A stretch of 64,000 nt of DNA from NCBI GenBank assembly GCA_938015595.1, contig CALLPI010000007.1:62001-126000 (forward strand), read 5' to 3'. A model generated the notes under the pieces. That model saw only the letters and a program-made list of their open reading frames with translations, did no database searches and was not told where the DNA came from. The position numbers were made by a program, and so were the translations under genes. The first letter of the stretch is position 1. The number at the start of each line of letters is the position of its first letter. Below, in pieces: positions 26,242 to 35,873 of the stretch. This DNA is from an uncultured Saprospiraceae bacterium. GTDB lineage: Bacteria > Bacteroidota > Bacteroidia > Chitinophagales > Saprospiraceae.

Positions 26242-27045
26242 ATGTCATCATCCCCTGCATTTACTCTAATCACTGGTGCTAGTATGGGTATTGGCCGCAG
26301 CCTTGCGCTAGCCTGTGCTGCTCAAAAGCGCAACGTCTTGCTGGTAGCCCTTGAAGCCGAGTTACTGAAGCCGCTTTGCCTGGAAGTACGCAACGCTTTT
26401 GGCGTGGAAGCGCATTACTTCGTAGCCGACTTGACCAAATCTCAGGATATCCAAACGGTGTACGAGTGGTGCGCGCGCAATGGTTTTCTTGTAAATATGC
26501 TGCTGAGTAACGCCGGCATGGGCATGAGCGGCCTGTATGAACGCAACGATTTAAGCAAGTATCGAGACATGGTTTTGCTTAATAATCTGGCCGCTGTAGA
26601 GCTCACCCACCACTTTTTGCCCATGCTCAAAGCGCAAAGCCCAAGCTATCTAATGTACACCAGCAGTATGGAAGCTACTATTGCCATACCTTACAAGGCG
26701 GTTTATACCGCCTCAAAGCACTTCCTGTACGGTTTTGCATTGGCGCTACGAGAAGAACTGCGCGAATTTGGCGTGCAAGTCTCTGTTCTGTGCCCAGGTC
26801 CAGTAGCTACCAACGCCAGTACTCGCGCACGTATCCAGACCCAGGGCGGTATGGCCAAACTCCTCACCCTCGATGCAGATAAGGTGGCGCAAATAGCTTT
26901 GCAGGGCTTACTGGCTGGCCAGCAAGTTATTGTACCGGGATTCTGGCCTACTCTACTGGAGCGCATAGCCAGCCTGGTACCCAGAGGGCCTCGCATGAGA
27001 ATCTTCCATCGCATCTTCCGCCGGTATAAAAACATACAGGGCTGA
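26242..27045 (+). CDS. short-chain dehydrogenase/reductase
   Basis: Classical NAD(P)-dependent SDR of 267 residues. Cofactor motif TGASMGIG (11-18), NAG in LLSNAGMGM, catalytic Ser in YTSSMEA and YxxxK in YTASK, followed by CPGPVATN. The C-terminal tail after about 235 is basic and hydrophobic (FWPTLLERIASLVPRGPRM), as in SDRs that act on lipid or acyl substrates at the membrane; the substrate is not known. It stands between T9SS cargo genes without an evident functional link. Confidence 0.9.
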   Translation: MSSSPAFTLITGASMGIGRSLALACAAQKRNVLLVALEAELLKPLCLEVRNAFGVEAHYFVADLTKSQDIQTVYEWCARNGFLVNMLLSNAGMGMSGLYERNDLSKYRDMVLLNNLAAVELTHHFLPMLKAQSPSYLMYTSSMEATIAIPYKAVYTASKHFLYGFALALREELREFGVQVSVLCPGPVATNASTRARIQTQGGMAKLLTLDADKVAQIALQGLLAGQQVIVPGFWPTLLERIASLVPRGPRMRIFHRIFRRYKNIQG

Positions 27046-27143
27046 GCAGCGCTTCCTCTGCTTAATGGCCATACTTGCCGATCAGTAATTGCCCTCGCCT
27101 ATTACTCCTTACAAAATTGCCCCACTATGCTCCATGCCCATAC

Positions 27144-30100
27144 TCACTGCGTCTGCGCACTTGCGTTTACGTCTCCTACTTTTATGCCAATAAAGTTAAT
27201 GACTGTGTCCCTTTTCAGATTAGGCAATGTGGCCTCCTCAGGAAAACCGGCGCCAAAGAATGGATTGGAAGGTACGGGAAACTGAAAATCAGCTGGTACA
27301 AAACGCCAGGAGGTATTGCCGGCGAACTGACTGTCCACCCCCAATATCATGCGCCGCAGCAATATCATGTCAAGCGTAGTAATGGAGCCAGAGCGATTGA
27401 TGTCAGCAGCAATGAGTTTGTAGGGCGAGTCCAATAATTGTACCCCCAGAATGTGCCGGCTGATCAACACCAAATCGAACGTGGATATACCGTTGGCCGG
27501 ATTGGACAATTTCTCAGGCCGCACAATGTAAGCGCGATCTCCAGGGACATCCAAAAACTCGTATTGCCCATTGGTGAGCGTCCATTCGTCTGCCTGCAAA
27601 CCGCCGCTGAGTTTTAAATTGACCTGAGCGATAGGTACATGATGCTCCGTGCGGATGATGCCCCTAATGCTCCAGGTTTCTGGGCAGGTTTCTGGCGGCG
27701 CCACCACTTGGATGTTGGACTGGCAAGCTGACTGATGGCCATTGGCGTCTGTCATCCAGATGTTGATGGCGCGAAAACCCACTGAATCACAGGTCAAGAA
27801 ATGCAAGGTGTCCAGTGTGATTGGGCTGAAAGAGAGCAACGCCCCGCTACAATTATCTTGCGCCAACAAAGGAAACTCTTGCGGCCTTATCTCGAGTTGA
27901 CCATTATCGCCCAGGGTAAGTATTATGTCTTGCCGGCACTCCAGCGTAGGTGGCGCGCAGTCTCTTACTTCAAAGGTAATCAAGCCAGTAGTCACGTTGC
28001 CACACTCGTCATCCAGCACCAATTCAATAGTATGGACGCCTACCGGGTAATTGCCAGCAATGCGGTATTGACCGGGTGACATTTGGATAAGCATGCCAAA
28101 GTTATCAGGGCCTACACCTTGATTGTGAAGCCTGAGCCGGTGCAAAATGCCTGGCTGCGGCGCGCAATTGTCGCTTGCCTGAAAGTCGAGAATCACTGGC
28201 CCGGTGCAGTCGTCGGTAGCACAAAATGGCGAAACTGGTGGGCTAAAGGCAAACTGTGGCGCTTCGCCATCCAGAATATCCCAGCGCTGCACATAGCGGT
28301 ATGAGCCAGTGGCTGGCCCTAACAGCACTAGGCTGCCATCAAATGCCAGGCGGTAGAGCATGCCGTTTTCTACCCATACTTCGTAGCCTTTACCCGCATC
28401 CAGCCCACTAAGGCGAGGCAGAGTTACAGGCGGGGTATTGGCCGAAGTCTCGCAGAGATTCACGATGGTGAAGGTGCGCTGCATACTCCGGCAACGTGCC
28501 GGCGCGCCTAGAGTGATAGTATCTGTCACAACGCTGACCACAAGGTTGTCACAGGTTTGCAACAGGATTTGTACATCGCCTGGCAAAGTATGGGAGGAGC
28601 AACTCGTCGCCAGATCGTTGGGCAAAACAAACCGGTATCGAAACACGCCATTGACCTGCACGGTCTGGTTTGCCACGGCATCGCCCACTCGCCACTGGCG
28701 CTGTATGGAGCCGTTACCACAACTATCAATAGAGCTTTGTACCTGAAAAGCGACATCAAACGGGCAGTTATCGGCAAATACTGGCGCCTGGTAGCTGGGG
28801 TTGAAAAAAACCGTCGGGTCGTCCAGGCAAGTCACCACCATGTTGCTGGGCGAAGACACTACCGAGGGAGATACAGGGTCAGTGATGTACACTGTAGCCT
28901 GGCAATCATTGAAGTTGCCAGCACAGTCAGTTACGCGCATCGAAACCTGTACACTCAGATGAGTTGGACAATCCAAATCAATAAAATTCCGATAGGCGCT
29001 ATCAGGCTCAGAAGCCAGTTTAATTTGGCGATTGCCTAGGCAGCAATCGTCGCGGCTGCCATTGTCTATCAATAGCGGAGTGATGCGCCCCTGGCCGCCA
29101 GCGTTGAGTGTCAGGTTGATGCTACCGTTGCACAACATGACAGGAGGCAGGCTATCCACCACCTGAATATAGCCGGTGTATTCGGATGTGTTGCCACAGG
29201 CATCTCTGGCTTCATAGCGCACTGGATGCACCCCCAGCTGCAGGCCAGGAAAGGGCACCCAGCCGCCACTATTGGCGTTACTGCCATTGATATACCGCGC
29301 CTCCCCAACTGGGGTAAAAATTCGCACTGTAGCTGTATTGCAGGCGTCGGTCACCAGCGGCGGTGGTATAAACCCTACGGCGCTGCACCCGCTTAGCCCG
29401 TTCTGCTGCGAGGGTAAGGTCGCCATCATATACACGGTATCGGCTTGTATTATCGGGGGGGTTTCATCTTTTACCTGAATAATCTGCACGTTGCTGTTTC
29501 CGGCACCATCGGTGGTATAGATCTGGAATCCGCAAGCGTCTAGCACTGTCCAGGTGCGCAGGATGATAAAACTGGTGAGCGGATTACCGCAAAAACCTAT
29601 AGTGTCATCGCGATGATTATATGTTAAACCACAAGCAGGTGTATCTACCAGATTGGGCACGCCAGCTTTGCCAGGAAGGGGGTCAGTTAAAGTTGGATCA
29701 GCGCTGTATTGGCTACACTCTAGTACTATCGAGGGCGGAAAACGCAACTGCGCCTGTGTGCCACGCGCCAACTGGATGATCTGGGTGGCAGTAACAGTAT
29801 TGCCGAACACATCAGTAGAAAGCCAGGTACGCGTAATGCGCGTGGTGATAAGGCCACATGGAAAGGTTTGAATTTCGTCAGTGTAGGTAGTCTGTACGGG
29901 AGCGCAATCTGTAGCTGTAGCCATACCGGTCGTAGTGGGGTCTGTGGCGCTGGTACAAGGCAGCGTTGCGTTGGCAGGCACTGTCAATACAGGCGGATGC
30001 ACATCGCGAGCAATGATTTGGGTAGTGCAATACAGACCAGTACAACTGTCAGTGAGCACACCCAGCAGTGGGATGTAGGCATACTGCGCCGGAATCGTTG

Positions 30101-31064
30101 TGCCCAGTGAGTTGCCAAAGGGATCCAACACCTCTGTACTGAACCCCCGATAAGTAATGGGCGTCGTGGTCATCAGCATGGCAGGCGTGACTTCGGCCTG
30201 GCATTGCGTGGGATTTAGCGTTATGTTGATGCTGCTTTGACAGGAAGGTGTGCCAGCTTGACGTACGGTAGTATGGGCCTCCACTGTGACGGTGCATCCG
30301 GTTTTATTGACAGTAGTAAAAGCGTTGGCACCTGCATCAAAAGTATAACGCACCGAATAATGCCCCTGCCCTAGTGCCTCGGGATTAAACAAAGGGCCGG
30401 AGTAAGTCTGCCCATCCTGCTGGCGAGTGATGACCCAATAATCATCTACCGGATTCAAAGGCGTCAGGTGCTCATCAAATGGCGTCGAAGCCCCGCCGTA
30501 CAGGAGTGTTCCAGAACTATTGCTGCAATAAAAATCCTCCAGGTATGCAAGATAGGGGTCGGGATAATAACAAGTATTGATAACAGGGCCAAAGGTATGG
30601 CCAGGATAGTCCTCCACGTTCTCAACTACTAAGACGTATTGAGCGGCATCGCGGTGAGCAAAGTGCAATACATAAATCCCAGTTTGCCCCACTTCAAGAA
30701 TGGGCGTACCAGGCAGCAAAGGAGATAGCGTAACCGGATGCAAAACTCCAGCTGCGTATTGCAGTTGCCAGTTTCGACCGCTTGCCCCGCCGGCAATGAT
30801 CAGCCAGGAGTCAAAAACGCCAGTATTGGTCTGCTGGCCATTGACTACTACCGGCGCACTGCGACAGGAGCAGGGCAACCCGATGTCGGGCGTACCATTG
30901 TCATCAAGGTCAAGCCCTGCAGCAGGTATGGCATTGAGATATTGAAAACTACCCTGAAACTGGCTAGGGAAACCCACCTGAATGGAATCAGGCGTTTGGG
31001 CATTCAAAAGAATGGTGCTGTACAGAGCTAATGCCAGCCATAGACCCGTAAAGTATTTGTTCAT
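27144..31064 (-). CDS. large secreted HYR-like/dockerin-like multidomain protein
   Basis: 1306 residues. Signal peptide about 1-22 (ends LLNAQ). The N-terminal ~250 residues resemble an extracellular recognition module. The middle (about 250-1160) contains repeated Cys-containing beta modules with HYR-like signatures (ARDVHPPVLTVPANATLPC, VKDETPPIIQ, VRDCAPPTLEC) and Asp-Ala-Cys-Gly segments. About 1165-1215 is a carboxypeptidase-regulatory-like fold (IRGIIRTEHHVPIAQVNLKL). About 1220-1260 is a dockerin/EF-hand-like Ca-binding segment (ADINRSGSITTLDMILLRR). It ends at GDVNASAQTQ with no type A or B sorting domain, which is unusual for such a protein here. Likely surface or matrix adhesion; this is inference. 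Driven by a -7 box at 31093-31100. Confidence 0.82.
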   Translation of the reverse strand: MNKYFTGLWLALALYSTILLNAQTPDSIQVGFPSQFQGSFQYLNAIPAAGLDLDDNGTPDIGLPCSCRSAPVVVNGQQTNTGVFDSWLIIAGGASGRNWQLQYAAGVLHPVTLSPLLPGTPILEVGQTGIYVLHFAHRDAAQYVLVVENVEDYPGHTFGPVINTCYYPDPYLAYLEDFYCSNSSGTLLYGGASTPFDEHLTPLNPVDDYWVITRQQDGQTYSGPLFNPEALGQGHYSVRYTFDAGANAFTTVNKTGCTVTVEAHTTVRQAGTPSCQSSINITLNPTQCQAEVTPAMLMTTTPITYRGFSTEVLDPFGNSLGTTIPAQYAYIPLLGVLTDSCTGLYCTTQIIARDVHPPVLTVPANATLPCTSATDPTTTGMATATDCAPVQTTYTDEIQTFPCGLITTRITRTWLSTDVFGNTVTATQIIQLARGTQAQLRFPPSIVLECSQYSADPTLTDPLPGKAGVPNLVDTPACGLTYNHRDDTIGFCGNPLTSFIILRTWTVLDACGFQIYTTDGAGNSNVQIIQVKDETPPIIQADTVYMMATLPSQQNGLSGCSAVGFIPPPLVTDACNTATVRIFTPVGEARYINGSNANSGGWVPFPGLQLGVHPVRYEARDACGNTSEYTGYIQVVDSLPPVMLCNGSINLTLNAGGQGRITPLLIDNGSRDDCCLGNRQIKLASEPDSAYRNFIDLDCPTHLSVQVSMRVTDCAGNFNDCQATVYITDPVSPSVVSSPSNMVVTCLDDPTVFFNPSYQAPVFADNCPFDVAFQVQSSIDSCGNGSIQRQWRVGDAVANQTVQVNGVFRYRFVLPNDLATSCSSHTLPGDVQILLQTCDNLVVSVVTDTITLGAPARCRSMQRTFTIVNLCETSANTPPVTLPRLSGLDAGKGYEVWVENGMLYRLAFDGSLVLLGPATGSYRYVQRWDILDGEAPQFAFSPPVSPFCATDDCTGPVILDFQASDNCAPQPGILHRLRLHNQGVGPDNFGMLIQMSPGQYRIAGNYPVGVHTIELVLDDECGNVTTGLITFEVRDCAPPTLECRQDIILTLGDNGQLEIRPQEFPLLAQDNCSGALLSFSPITLDTLHFLTCDSVGFRAINIWMTDANGHQSACQSNIQVVAPPETCPETWSIRGIIRTEHHVPIAQVNLKLSGGLQADEWTLTNGQYEFLDVPGDRAYIVRPEKLSNPANGISTFDLVLISRHILGVQLLDSPYKLIAADINRSGSITTLDMILLRRMILGVDSQFAGNTSWRFVPADFQFPVPSNPFFGAGFPEEATLPNLKRDTVINFIGIKVGDVNASAQTQ

Positions 31065-31092
31065 GGGTGCTACTCGTTTTTGGGATTACAGG

Positions 31093-31100
31093 CAAAGTTA
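31093..31100 (-). promoter_or_regulatory. -7 box TAACTTTG for the HYR-like protein gene
   Basis: Exact TAnnTTTG on the minus strand, 28 bases upstream of the ATG at 31064. Confidence 0.6.
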
Positions 31101-31157
31101 GGTGTTTTATTAGTGAAATTGCCGAAAGAGCACTAAAAAAGTTATGCTGAGCAACGC

Positions 31158-31194
31158 CAAGTTTTGTGCATGATTTATTTGTACACAAAACTTG
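31158..31194. repeat. perfect 11-bp inverted repeat in a divergent promoter region
   Basis: Arms CAAGTTTTGTG (31158-31168) and CACAAAACTTG (31184-31194) are separated by 15 bases. The repeat lies between the divergent HYR-like gene and penicillin-acylase gene, upstream of the minus-strand -7 box. It could be an operator for a dimeric regulator or form an RNA hairpin; the spacing from centre to centre is about 26 bases. Confidence 0.6.
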
Positions 31195-31275
31195 ACGAGT
31201 TGAAGTATAAAACCACAACATTTCTGCTAATTGCCTATTTTCGCTTTTTCAAAACATAAATCAACCTGCCATTCT

Positions 31276-33729
31276 ATGCGATACTTTGCGTTTCTGGTTT
31301 CCTTACTTGCGACTACAGGGCTTACACTACTGCTGGCCTGGGAAAACCCCATGGGGCAGCCACTGCCAGCCGTAGGGCGTTTTTTCTCTCCATTCACAGG
31401 GTTTTGGCAGAATGCTGCTCAGCGCGATGACGTAGTGTTGCCCCAAGAGGGCTTTACTTATTTGAAAGCACCTGTGCAAGTAGTGATGGATGAGCGCTTG
31501 GTACCGCACATTTTTGCAGAACACGAAACTGATGCCATCTTTGTGCAGGGCTACTTGATGGGGCGCTATCGGCTTTGGCAGATGGACTTTGCCATGCGCG
31601 CCGCCTGCGGCCGTCTGGCAGAAATTCTTGGCGAAAAGGCCCTTGAACGCGACATCGGCCAACGCCGCAAGGGCATGTTGTGGGCTGCCCGCAATGCATT
31701 GACTGCCTGGGAAAAATCGCCCGAAGAGATGGCGCTGCTCAATGCATTCACTGAAGGCGTGAATGCCTACATCCGCTCGCTCAAGCCAGCCCAATGGCCA
31801 CTGGAGTTCAAGCTGCTGGGCTATGCCCCTGAAGCCTGGAAGCCCCTGCACTCGGCTATCATGGTCAAGAGTATGGCCGAGACCCTTTGTTCCGGCAATT
31901 CCGACTTACAAACCACCAATGCACTGGCATTCTGGGGTAAAGAACTGTTTGAAACGCTTTACCCAGAGTACAACCCCAAGCAGTCGCCGGTGATTCCCGC
32001 CGGGACACCCTGGAACTTTCAGCCGGTGCTCCCTGCTCCCGACTCCTCCTCCCCGGTGTTGATTGGAGACTTGTTCCGCCTCAAACCGCTTGCAGGCTCG
32101 CCTCCGGGCATTGGCAGCAACAACTGGGCCGTGAGCGGCACCAAAACCGCCTCTGGTAGCCCTATACTCTGCAACGACCCCCACCTCACCCTTAGCCTAC
32201 CTTCCATCTGGTATGAAATGCAGATCCACACGCCGAATTACAGTGCCTACGGAGTGGGTATTCCAGGCTTGCCGGGCATCGTCATCGGTTTTAATGAAAA
32301 CTTTGCTTGGGGCGTAACCAACGTGGGCCACGACGTACTCGACTGGTACCGCATCTCCTGGCTCGATGACGCCCAAATACGCTATCTGCTTGACGACCAG
32401 CCACAAGACGCCCGCCTGGAGGAAGAAGTCATCGAGGTACGTGGCCGAAAAATGCCTCATATCGAAAAAGTAAAATACACCGTATGGGGACCTGTAGTGT
32501 ATGAACAAGCCAACTCGCCTTACCAAGGCCTGGCCATGCACTGGATTGCGCACGAAGTGCAACAAGAGAAGCCTTTTTACGAAATCGGCACCTTCATCAG
32601 ACTAGGTAAAGCAAAGACCTGGGAAGACTACACGGCCGCTCTGCACAATTACGAGAGCCCTGCCCAAAACTTTATTATGGCCAATCGCCTAGGGGATGTG
32701 GCCATTCGCGTCAACGGCTACTTCCCGCTCAAAAGCAAAGGACAGGGGCGCTACATCCTCGATGGCAGCAACTCGGCCAACGAATGGCAAGGCTTCATCC
32801 CTATGGATCAAGTGCCTGCGGTGCGCAACCCACCGCGCGGCTTCGTTTCTTCTGCCAACCAGCACTCTACCGACCCCTCCTACCCCTACTATTACAACAG
32901 CAATAGCTTTGACGACTATCGCGGGCGCATTATCAACCGCACCCTAGAGCAAAAGAACCGCCTCACAGCAGATGACATGAAAGCCCTGCAAAACGAAAAC
33001 CGAAGCATACTGGCAGAGGAAGCCACACCCCTCCTGTTGAAATTATTAGACCGCTCTAAATTATCCACCCAGGAGCAAGCCTACATCGCCTGGCTGGAGC
33101 AATGGGATTTTACTTTTGCCGCCCAAGCTAAAGCACCATCTGTATTTGTAGAGTGGCTTAAAGAGACGCACAAGCAGGCTTTTGACGAGATCTACACCCT
33201 GCCCGATAGCATCCCCATGTTGCGCCCAGAAAACTGGCGGCTACTGGACCTACTGGAGCAAACCCCCGATCACGCAGTATTTGATGTGAAAAGCACACCC
33301 GCCAAAGAAACTGCCCGAGAGGTAGTTACAGCAGCTTTCCAAACCGTCATCAAGGCCTGGCACAGCAAGTTTGCTGCTGCTGAATACACCTGGGCTACAC
33401 ACAAAAGCACGGATATCATGCACCTAGCGCGCATTCCTGCCTTTTCGCGTATGGACTTGCCCGTGGGCGGTTATGGTGAGGCGCCCAACGCCATTAAGGA
33501 AACCACGGGGCCGTCCTGGAGGGTCATTGTAGAACTTGGTAAGGAACTCAAGGCCTGGGGCATTTACCCCGGTGGGCAAAGCGGCCATCCTAGCTCTCGC
33601 TTCTACGACAATCGCATAGACCGCTGGATGAAGGGAGAATATGACGAACTAAACGTGATGCCCAACCCTAAAGCCTCAGGCAGCCAAGCCGTGCTGTTCC
33701 AACTCGCTTTTACGCCTAAAAGTCAATGA
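31276..33729 (+). CDS. penicillin acylase family Ntn-hydrolase
   Basis: Periplasmic or exported amidase of the penicillin amidase (S45) family, 817 residues. Signal peptide or anchor about 1-22. The alpha-chain region contains DAIFVQGYLMGRYRLWQMDF; the autocatalytic cleavage site is GIGSNNWAVSG, so Ser281 becomes the N-terminal nucleophile of the beta chain after removal of the spacer peptide (about 235-280). Downstream, GIPGLPGIVIGFNENFAWGVTN and the SANQHSTDPSYPYYY segment match the family. Members hydrolyse acyl-homoserine lactones, acylated peptides or beta-lactam side chains; sequence does not decide. The start at 31276 is chosen at the signal peptide. A one-mismatch -7 box (TATTTTCG) lies at 31236-31243. 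Confidence 0.93.
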   Translation: MRYFAFLVSLLATTGLTLLLAWENPMGQPLPAVGRFFSPFTGFWQNAAQRDDVVLPQEGFTYLKAPVQVVMDERLVPHIFAEHETDAIFVQGYLMGRYRLWQMDFAMRAACGRLAEILGEKALERDIGQRRKGMLWAARNALTAWEKSPEEMALLNAFTEGVNAYIRSLKPAQWPLEFKLLGYAPEAWKPLHSAIMVKSMAETLCSGNSDLQTTNALAFWGKELFETLYPEYNPKQSPVIPAGTPWNFQPVLPAPDSSSPVLIGDLFRLKPLAGSPPGIGSNNWAVSGTKTASGSPILCNDPHLTLSLPSIWYEMQIHTPNYSAYGVGIPGLPGIVIGFNENFAWGVTNVGHDVLDWYRISWLDDAQIRYLLDDQPQDARLEEEVIEVRGRKMPHIEKVKYTVWGPVVYEQANSPYQGLAMHWIAHEVQQEKPFYEIGTFIRLGKAKTWEDYTAALHNYESPAQNFIMANRLGDVAIRVNGYFPLKSKGQGRYILDGSNSANEWQGFIPMDQVPAVRNPPRGFVSSANQHSTDPSYPYYYNSNSFDDYRGRIINRTLEQKNRLTADDMKALQNENRSILAEEATPLLLKLLDRSKLSTQEQAYIAWLEQWDFTFAAQAKAPSVFVEWLKETHKQAFDEIYTLPDSIPMLRPENWRLLDLLEQTPDHAVFDVKSTPAKETAREVVTAAFQTVIKAWHSKFAAAEYTWATHKSTDIMHLARIPAFSRMDLPVGGYGEAPNAIKETTGPSWRVIVELGKELKAWGIYPGGQSGHPSSRFYDNRIDRWMKGEYDELNVMPNPKASGSQAVLFQLAFTPKSQ

Positions 33730-33760
33730 ATTAAAATACTAGACTTAAACCATCACTCCA

Positions 33761-34105
33761 ATGAAACAAATCGCGTTTATACTGGCTTTGGCAGCAGCGG
33801 GCTTTGGTACACAGCAAGTGCTGCCCTGGTGGACGCTACCCCTGGTGGCCATACTGGTAGCGGCAGTGGCCGGCGTTCGCCCTGGGGCAGCATTTTGGGG
33901 CGGCTTGCTGGCTGGCGCGCTCCTCTGGGGCGGCATGGCCTGGTGGCTGCATCAATCAGGAGAAAAACTGCTCATACCGCGCATCGGTCAAATGCTAGGT
34001 GGCCTTTCTGTTCATATACTGACGTTAGTGACAGCACTGCTGGGCGGCTTGTTGTGCGCCGCAGGAGCACTGACCGGAAGTCTGGGGCGCCGTTTAAGTA
34101 GGTAA
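33761..34105 (+). CDS. small integral membrane protein of unknown function
   Basis: 114 residues with three hydrophobic helices (about 3-17 together with 24-40, 44-62, and 84-105) and a short basic C-terminus (GSLGRRLSR). Gly/Ala-rich helices suggest tight packing. I recognise no family. It follows the penicillin-acylase gene by 31 bases and precedes the 2TM-domain gene by 44, so the four plus-strand genes from 31276 to 35748 may be one transcript. Confidence 0.7.
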   Translation: MKQIAFILALAAAGFGTQQVLPWWTLPLVAILVAAVAGVRPGAAFWGGLLAGALLWGGMAWWLHQSGEKLLIPRIGQMLGGLSVHILTLVTALLGGLLCAAGALTGSLGRRLSR

Positions 34106-34149
34106 TGCCCATTTGCTATTACGTTATCTGTTAATCTTATCCGTCAAAC

Positions 34150-34542
34150 ATGAGTACCCAAGAAGACAAGCGCTTCCAGATAGCGCGCCAGCGGGTGGAA
34201 GAGAAAAAAAAATTCTATAGCCACCTGACTACTTACCTGGTGATGAGCATCTTTTTCGTATTACTCAATCTGTTCACCTCGCCTGGGCGCTGGTGGTTTG
34301 TTTTTCCAGTGCTGGGCTGGGGTATAGGCATTGTCATTCAATACATCAAAGCTTTTGGGCCGCCTATGCTTGTCCCTGGCGCAGACTGGGAAGAACGCAC
34401 CTTGCAGGAAGAGTTGCGCAAGTTGGGCATAAAGGAGAGGCCCGAGTTGCCCGATGCTCACAAACCGCTCAGCGAGTTGCCCGACGATCGCCTTGACCTC
34501 AAGGAACTGCAAAAGCGCTATGACGAAAAAGACTTGGTATAA
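34150..34542 (+). CDS. 2TM-domain protein
   Basis: 130 residues. Residues about 5-85 match the Bacteroidota/cyanobacterial 2TM domain: a charged helix (RQRVEEKKKFYSHLTTYLV), two transmembrane helices (about 25-43 and 50-67) and an amphipathic end. The C-terminal ~50 residues are charged and probably disordered or helical. The 2TM domain occurs alone and in sensor proteins; its role is not established. Next to a small membrane protein and an MFS transporter on the same strand. Confidence 0.8.
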   Translation: MSTQEDKRFQIARQRVEEKKKFYSHLTTYLVMSIFFVLLNLFTSPGRWWFVFPVLGWGIGIVIQYIKAFGPPMLVPGADWEERTLQEELRKLGIKERPELPDAHKPLSELPDDRLDLKELQKRYDEKDLV

Positions 34543-34563
34543 CAACTCATAGCAGCAGTGCGC

Positions 34564-35748
34564 ATGAAGGCCATCACCCGCACCGTCTGGGTGCTTTGCT
34601 GGATCAGCCTGTTCAATGACGCAGCCAGCGAAATGCTATACCCCGTGCTACCTGTGTATCTAAAGAGCATCGGCTTTTCGGTAGCGTTTATTGGCGTGTT
34701 GGAAGGAATTGCCGAAGCGCTTGCAGGGTTAAGTAAGGGATATTTCGGAAAGTTATCTGACAGCACTGGCAAGCGTACCCCTTTTGTACAAATTGGTTAT
34801 GGCCTGAGCGTATTATCCAGGCCACTACTGGGTGTGTTTACCTGGCCTTGGTGGGTGTTTATGACTCGTACCATGGATCGGCTGGGCAAAGGCGTGCGCA
34901 CAGCCGCACGAGACGCTATCCTCTCTGATGAAGCTACTCCAGCTACTAAAGGACAAGTGTTCGGGCTGCATCGCTCCATGGATACACTGGGCGCAGTGAT
35001 TGGCCCTCTGCTGGCCTTGGGCTACCTCCTCTCCTATCCTGGCCGCTATCGCGATTTATTTTTTGTAGCTGCTATACCTGGCTTGGCTTCATTACTATTA
35101 ACCTTTTTTTTGAGAAAAAAAGGTAAGAAAATTTCGTCTGAGGAAAATAAATTTTCATTTAAAGCTTTTGCGCACTTTTGGCGAAACGCCGGCATGCCAT
35201 ACCGGCATGTAGTAGTTGGCATGTGGATATTTGCGTTGTTCAACAGCTCTGATGTATTTCTGCTGCTCAAAATCAAAGAAGCTGGCCTGAGCGATACTTA
35301 CGTCATTGGCTTTTACATTTTCTTCAACCTAGTATTTGCTGTGCTGAGCTGGCCCTTAGGAGTGCTGGCCGACAAGATAGGTCTGCGTCGCATGTACATC
35401 ATTGGTATTGCGGCTTTTGCTTTGACTTACCTAGGCATAGGACTAGGATATGGCCTGTACCTTACAGCCTTCATGTTTGTGCTGTACGGCCTTTACGCGG
35501 CAGCCACCGACGGCATTTCTAAGGCTTGGATCAGCAATCTCGTACCCCAAAGCGATACAGCCACAGCTATTGGGACGTATGCTGCACTGCAAAGCCTCTG
35601 CTCGCTGGCAGCCAGCACGCTCACAGGGCTGATCTGGCATTACTCTGGCTCTACCGCAGCGCTACTCATCACTGCTGCAGCCGCTATTCTAACAACACTC
35701 TACTTTGGGATATTTATTCCGCTTGCAGAGAAGCGCGTGCAAGTGTAA
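34564..35748 (+). CDS. MFS transporter
   Basis: Major facilitator superfamily permease, 394 residues, about twelve transmembrane helices. The opening WVLCWISLFNDAASEMLYPVLPVYLKSIG and the loop 2-3 motif GKLSDSTGKRTP, with a second copy DKIGLRRMYIIG after the central loop, are typical. Loop residues about 178-196 (RKKGKKISSEENKF) are the cytoplasmic hinge. The substrate is unknown; similar proteins are annotated as general multidrug or metabolite exporters. A GTG six bases upstream is also in frame; the ATG at 34564 is preferred. The gene converges on the glmM-like gene. Confidence 0.9.
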   Translation: MKAITRTVWVLCWISLFNDAASEMLYPVLPVYLKSIGFSVAFIGVLEGIAEALAGLSKGYFGKLSDSTGKRTPFVQIGYGLSVLSRPLLGVFTWPWWVFMTRTMDRLGKGVRTAARDAILSDEATPATKGQVFGLHRSMDTLGAVIGPLLALGYLLSYPGRYRDLFFVAAIPGLASLLLTFFLRKKGKKISSEENKFSFKAFAHFWRNAGMPYRHVVVGMWIFALFNSSDVFLLLKIKEAGLSDTYVIGFYIFFNLVFAVLSWPLGVLADKIGLRRMYIIGIAAFALTYLGIGLGYGLYLTAFMFVLYGLYAAATDGISKAWISNLVPQSDTATAIGTYAALQSLCSLAASTLTGLIWHYSGSTAALLITAAAAILTTLYFGIFIPLAEKRVQV

Positions 35749-35873
35749 GCATAGCGCAGCGCGATGTGTACACAGGGCTTAGTTCGGTAAGATATTGACA
35801 CTTGAGGGCGGCGCATCGCTTCCCCATGACACCTGCTCAGCAGATTTTATGGTAGCAAAAAGCCCTACCCTAC

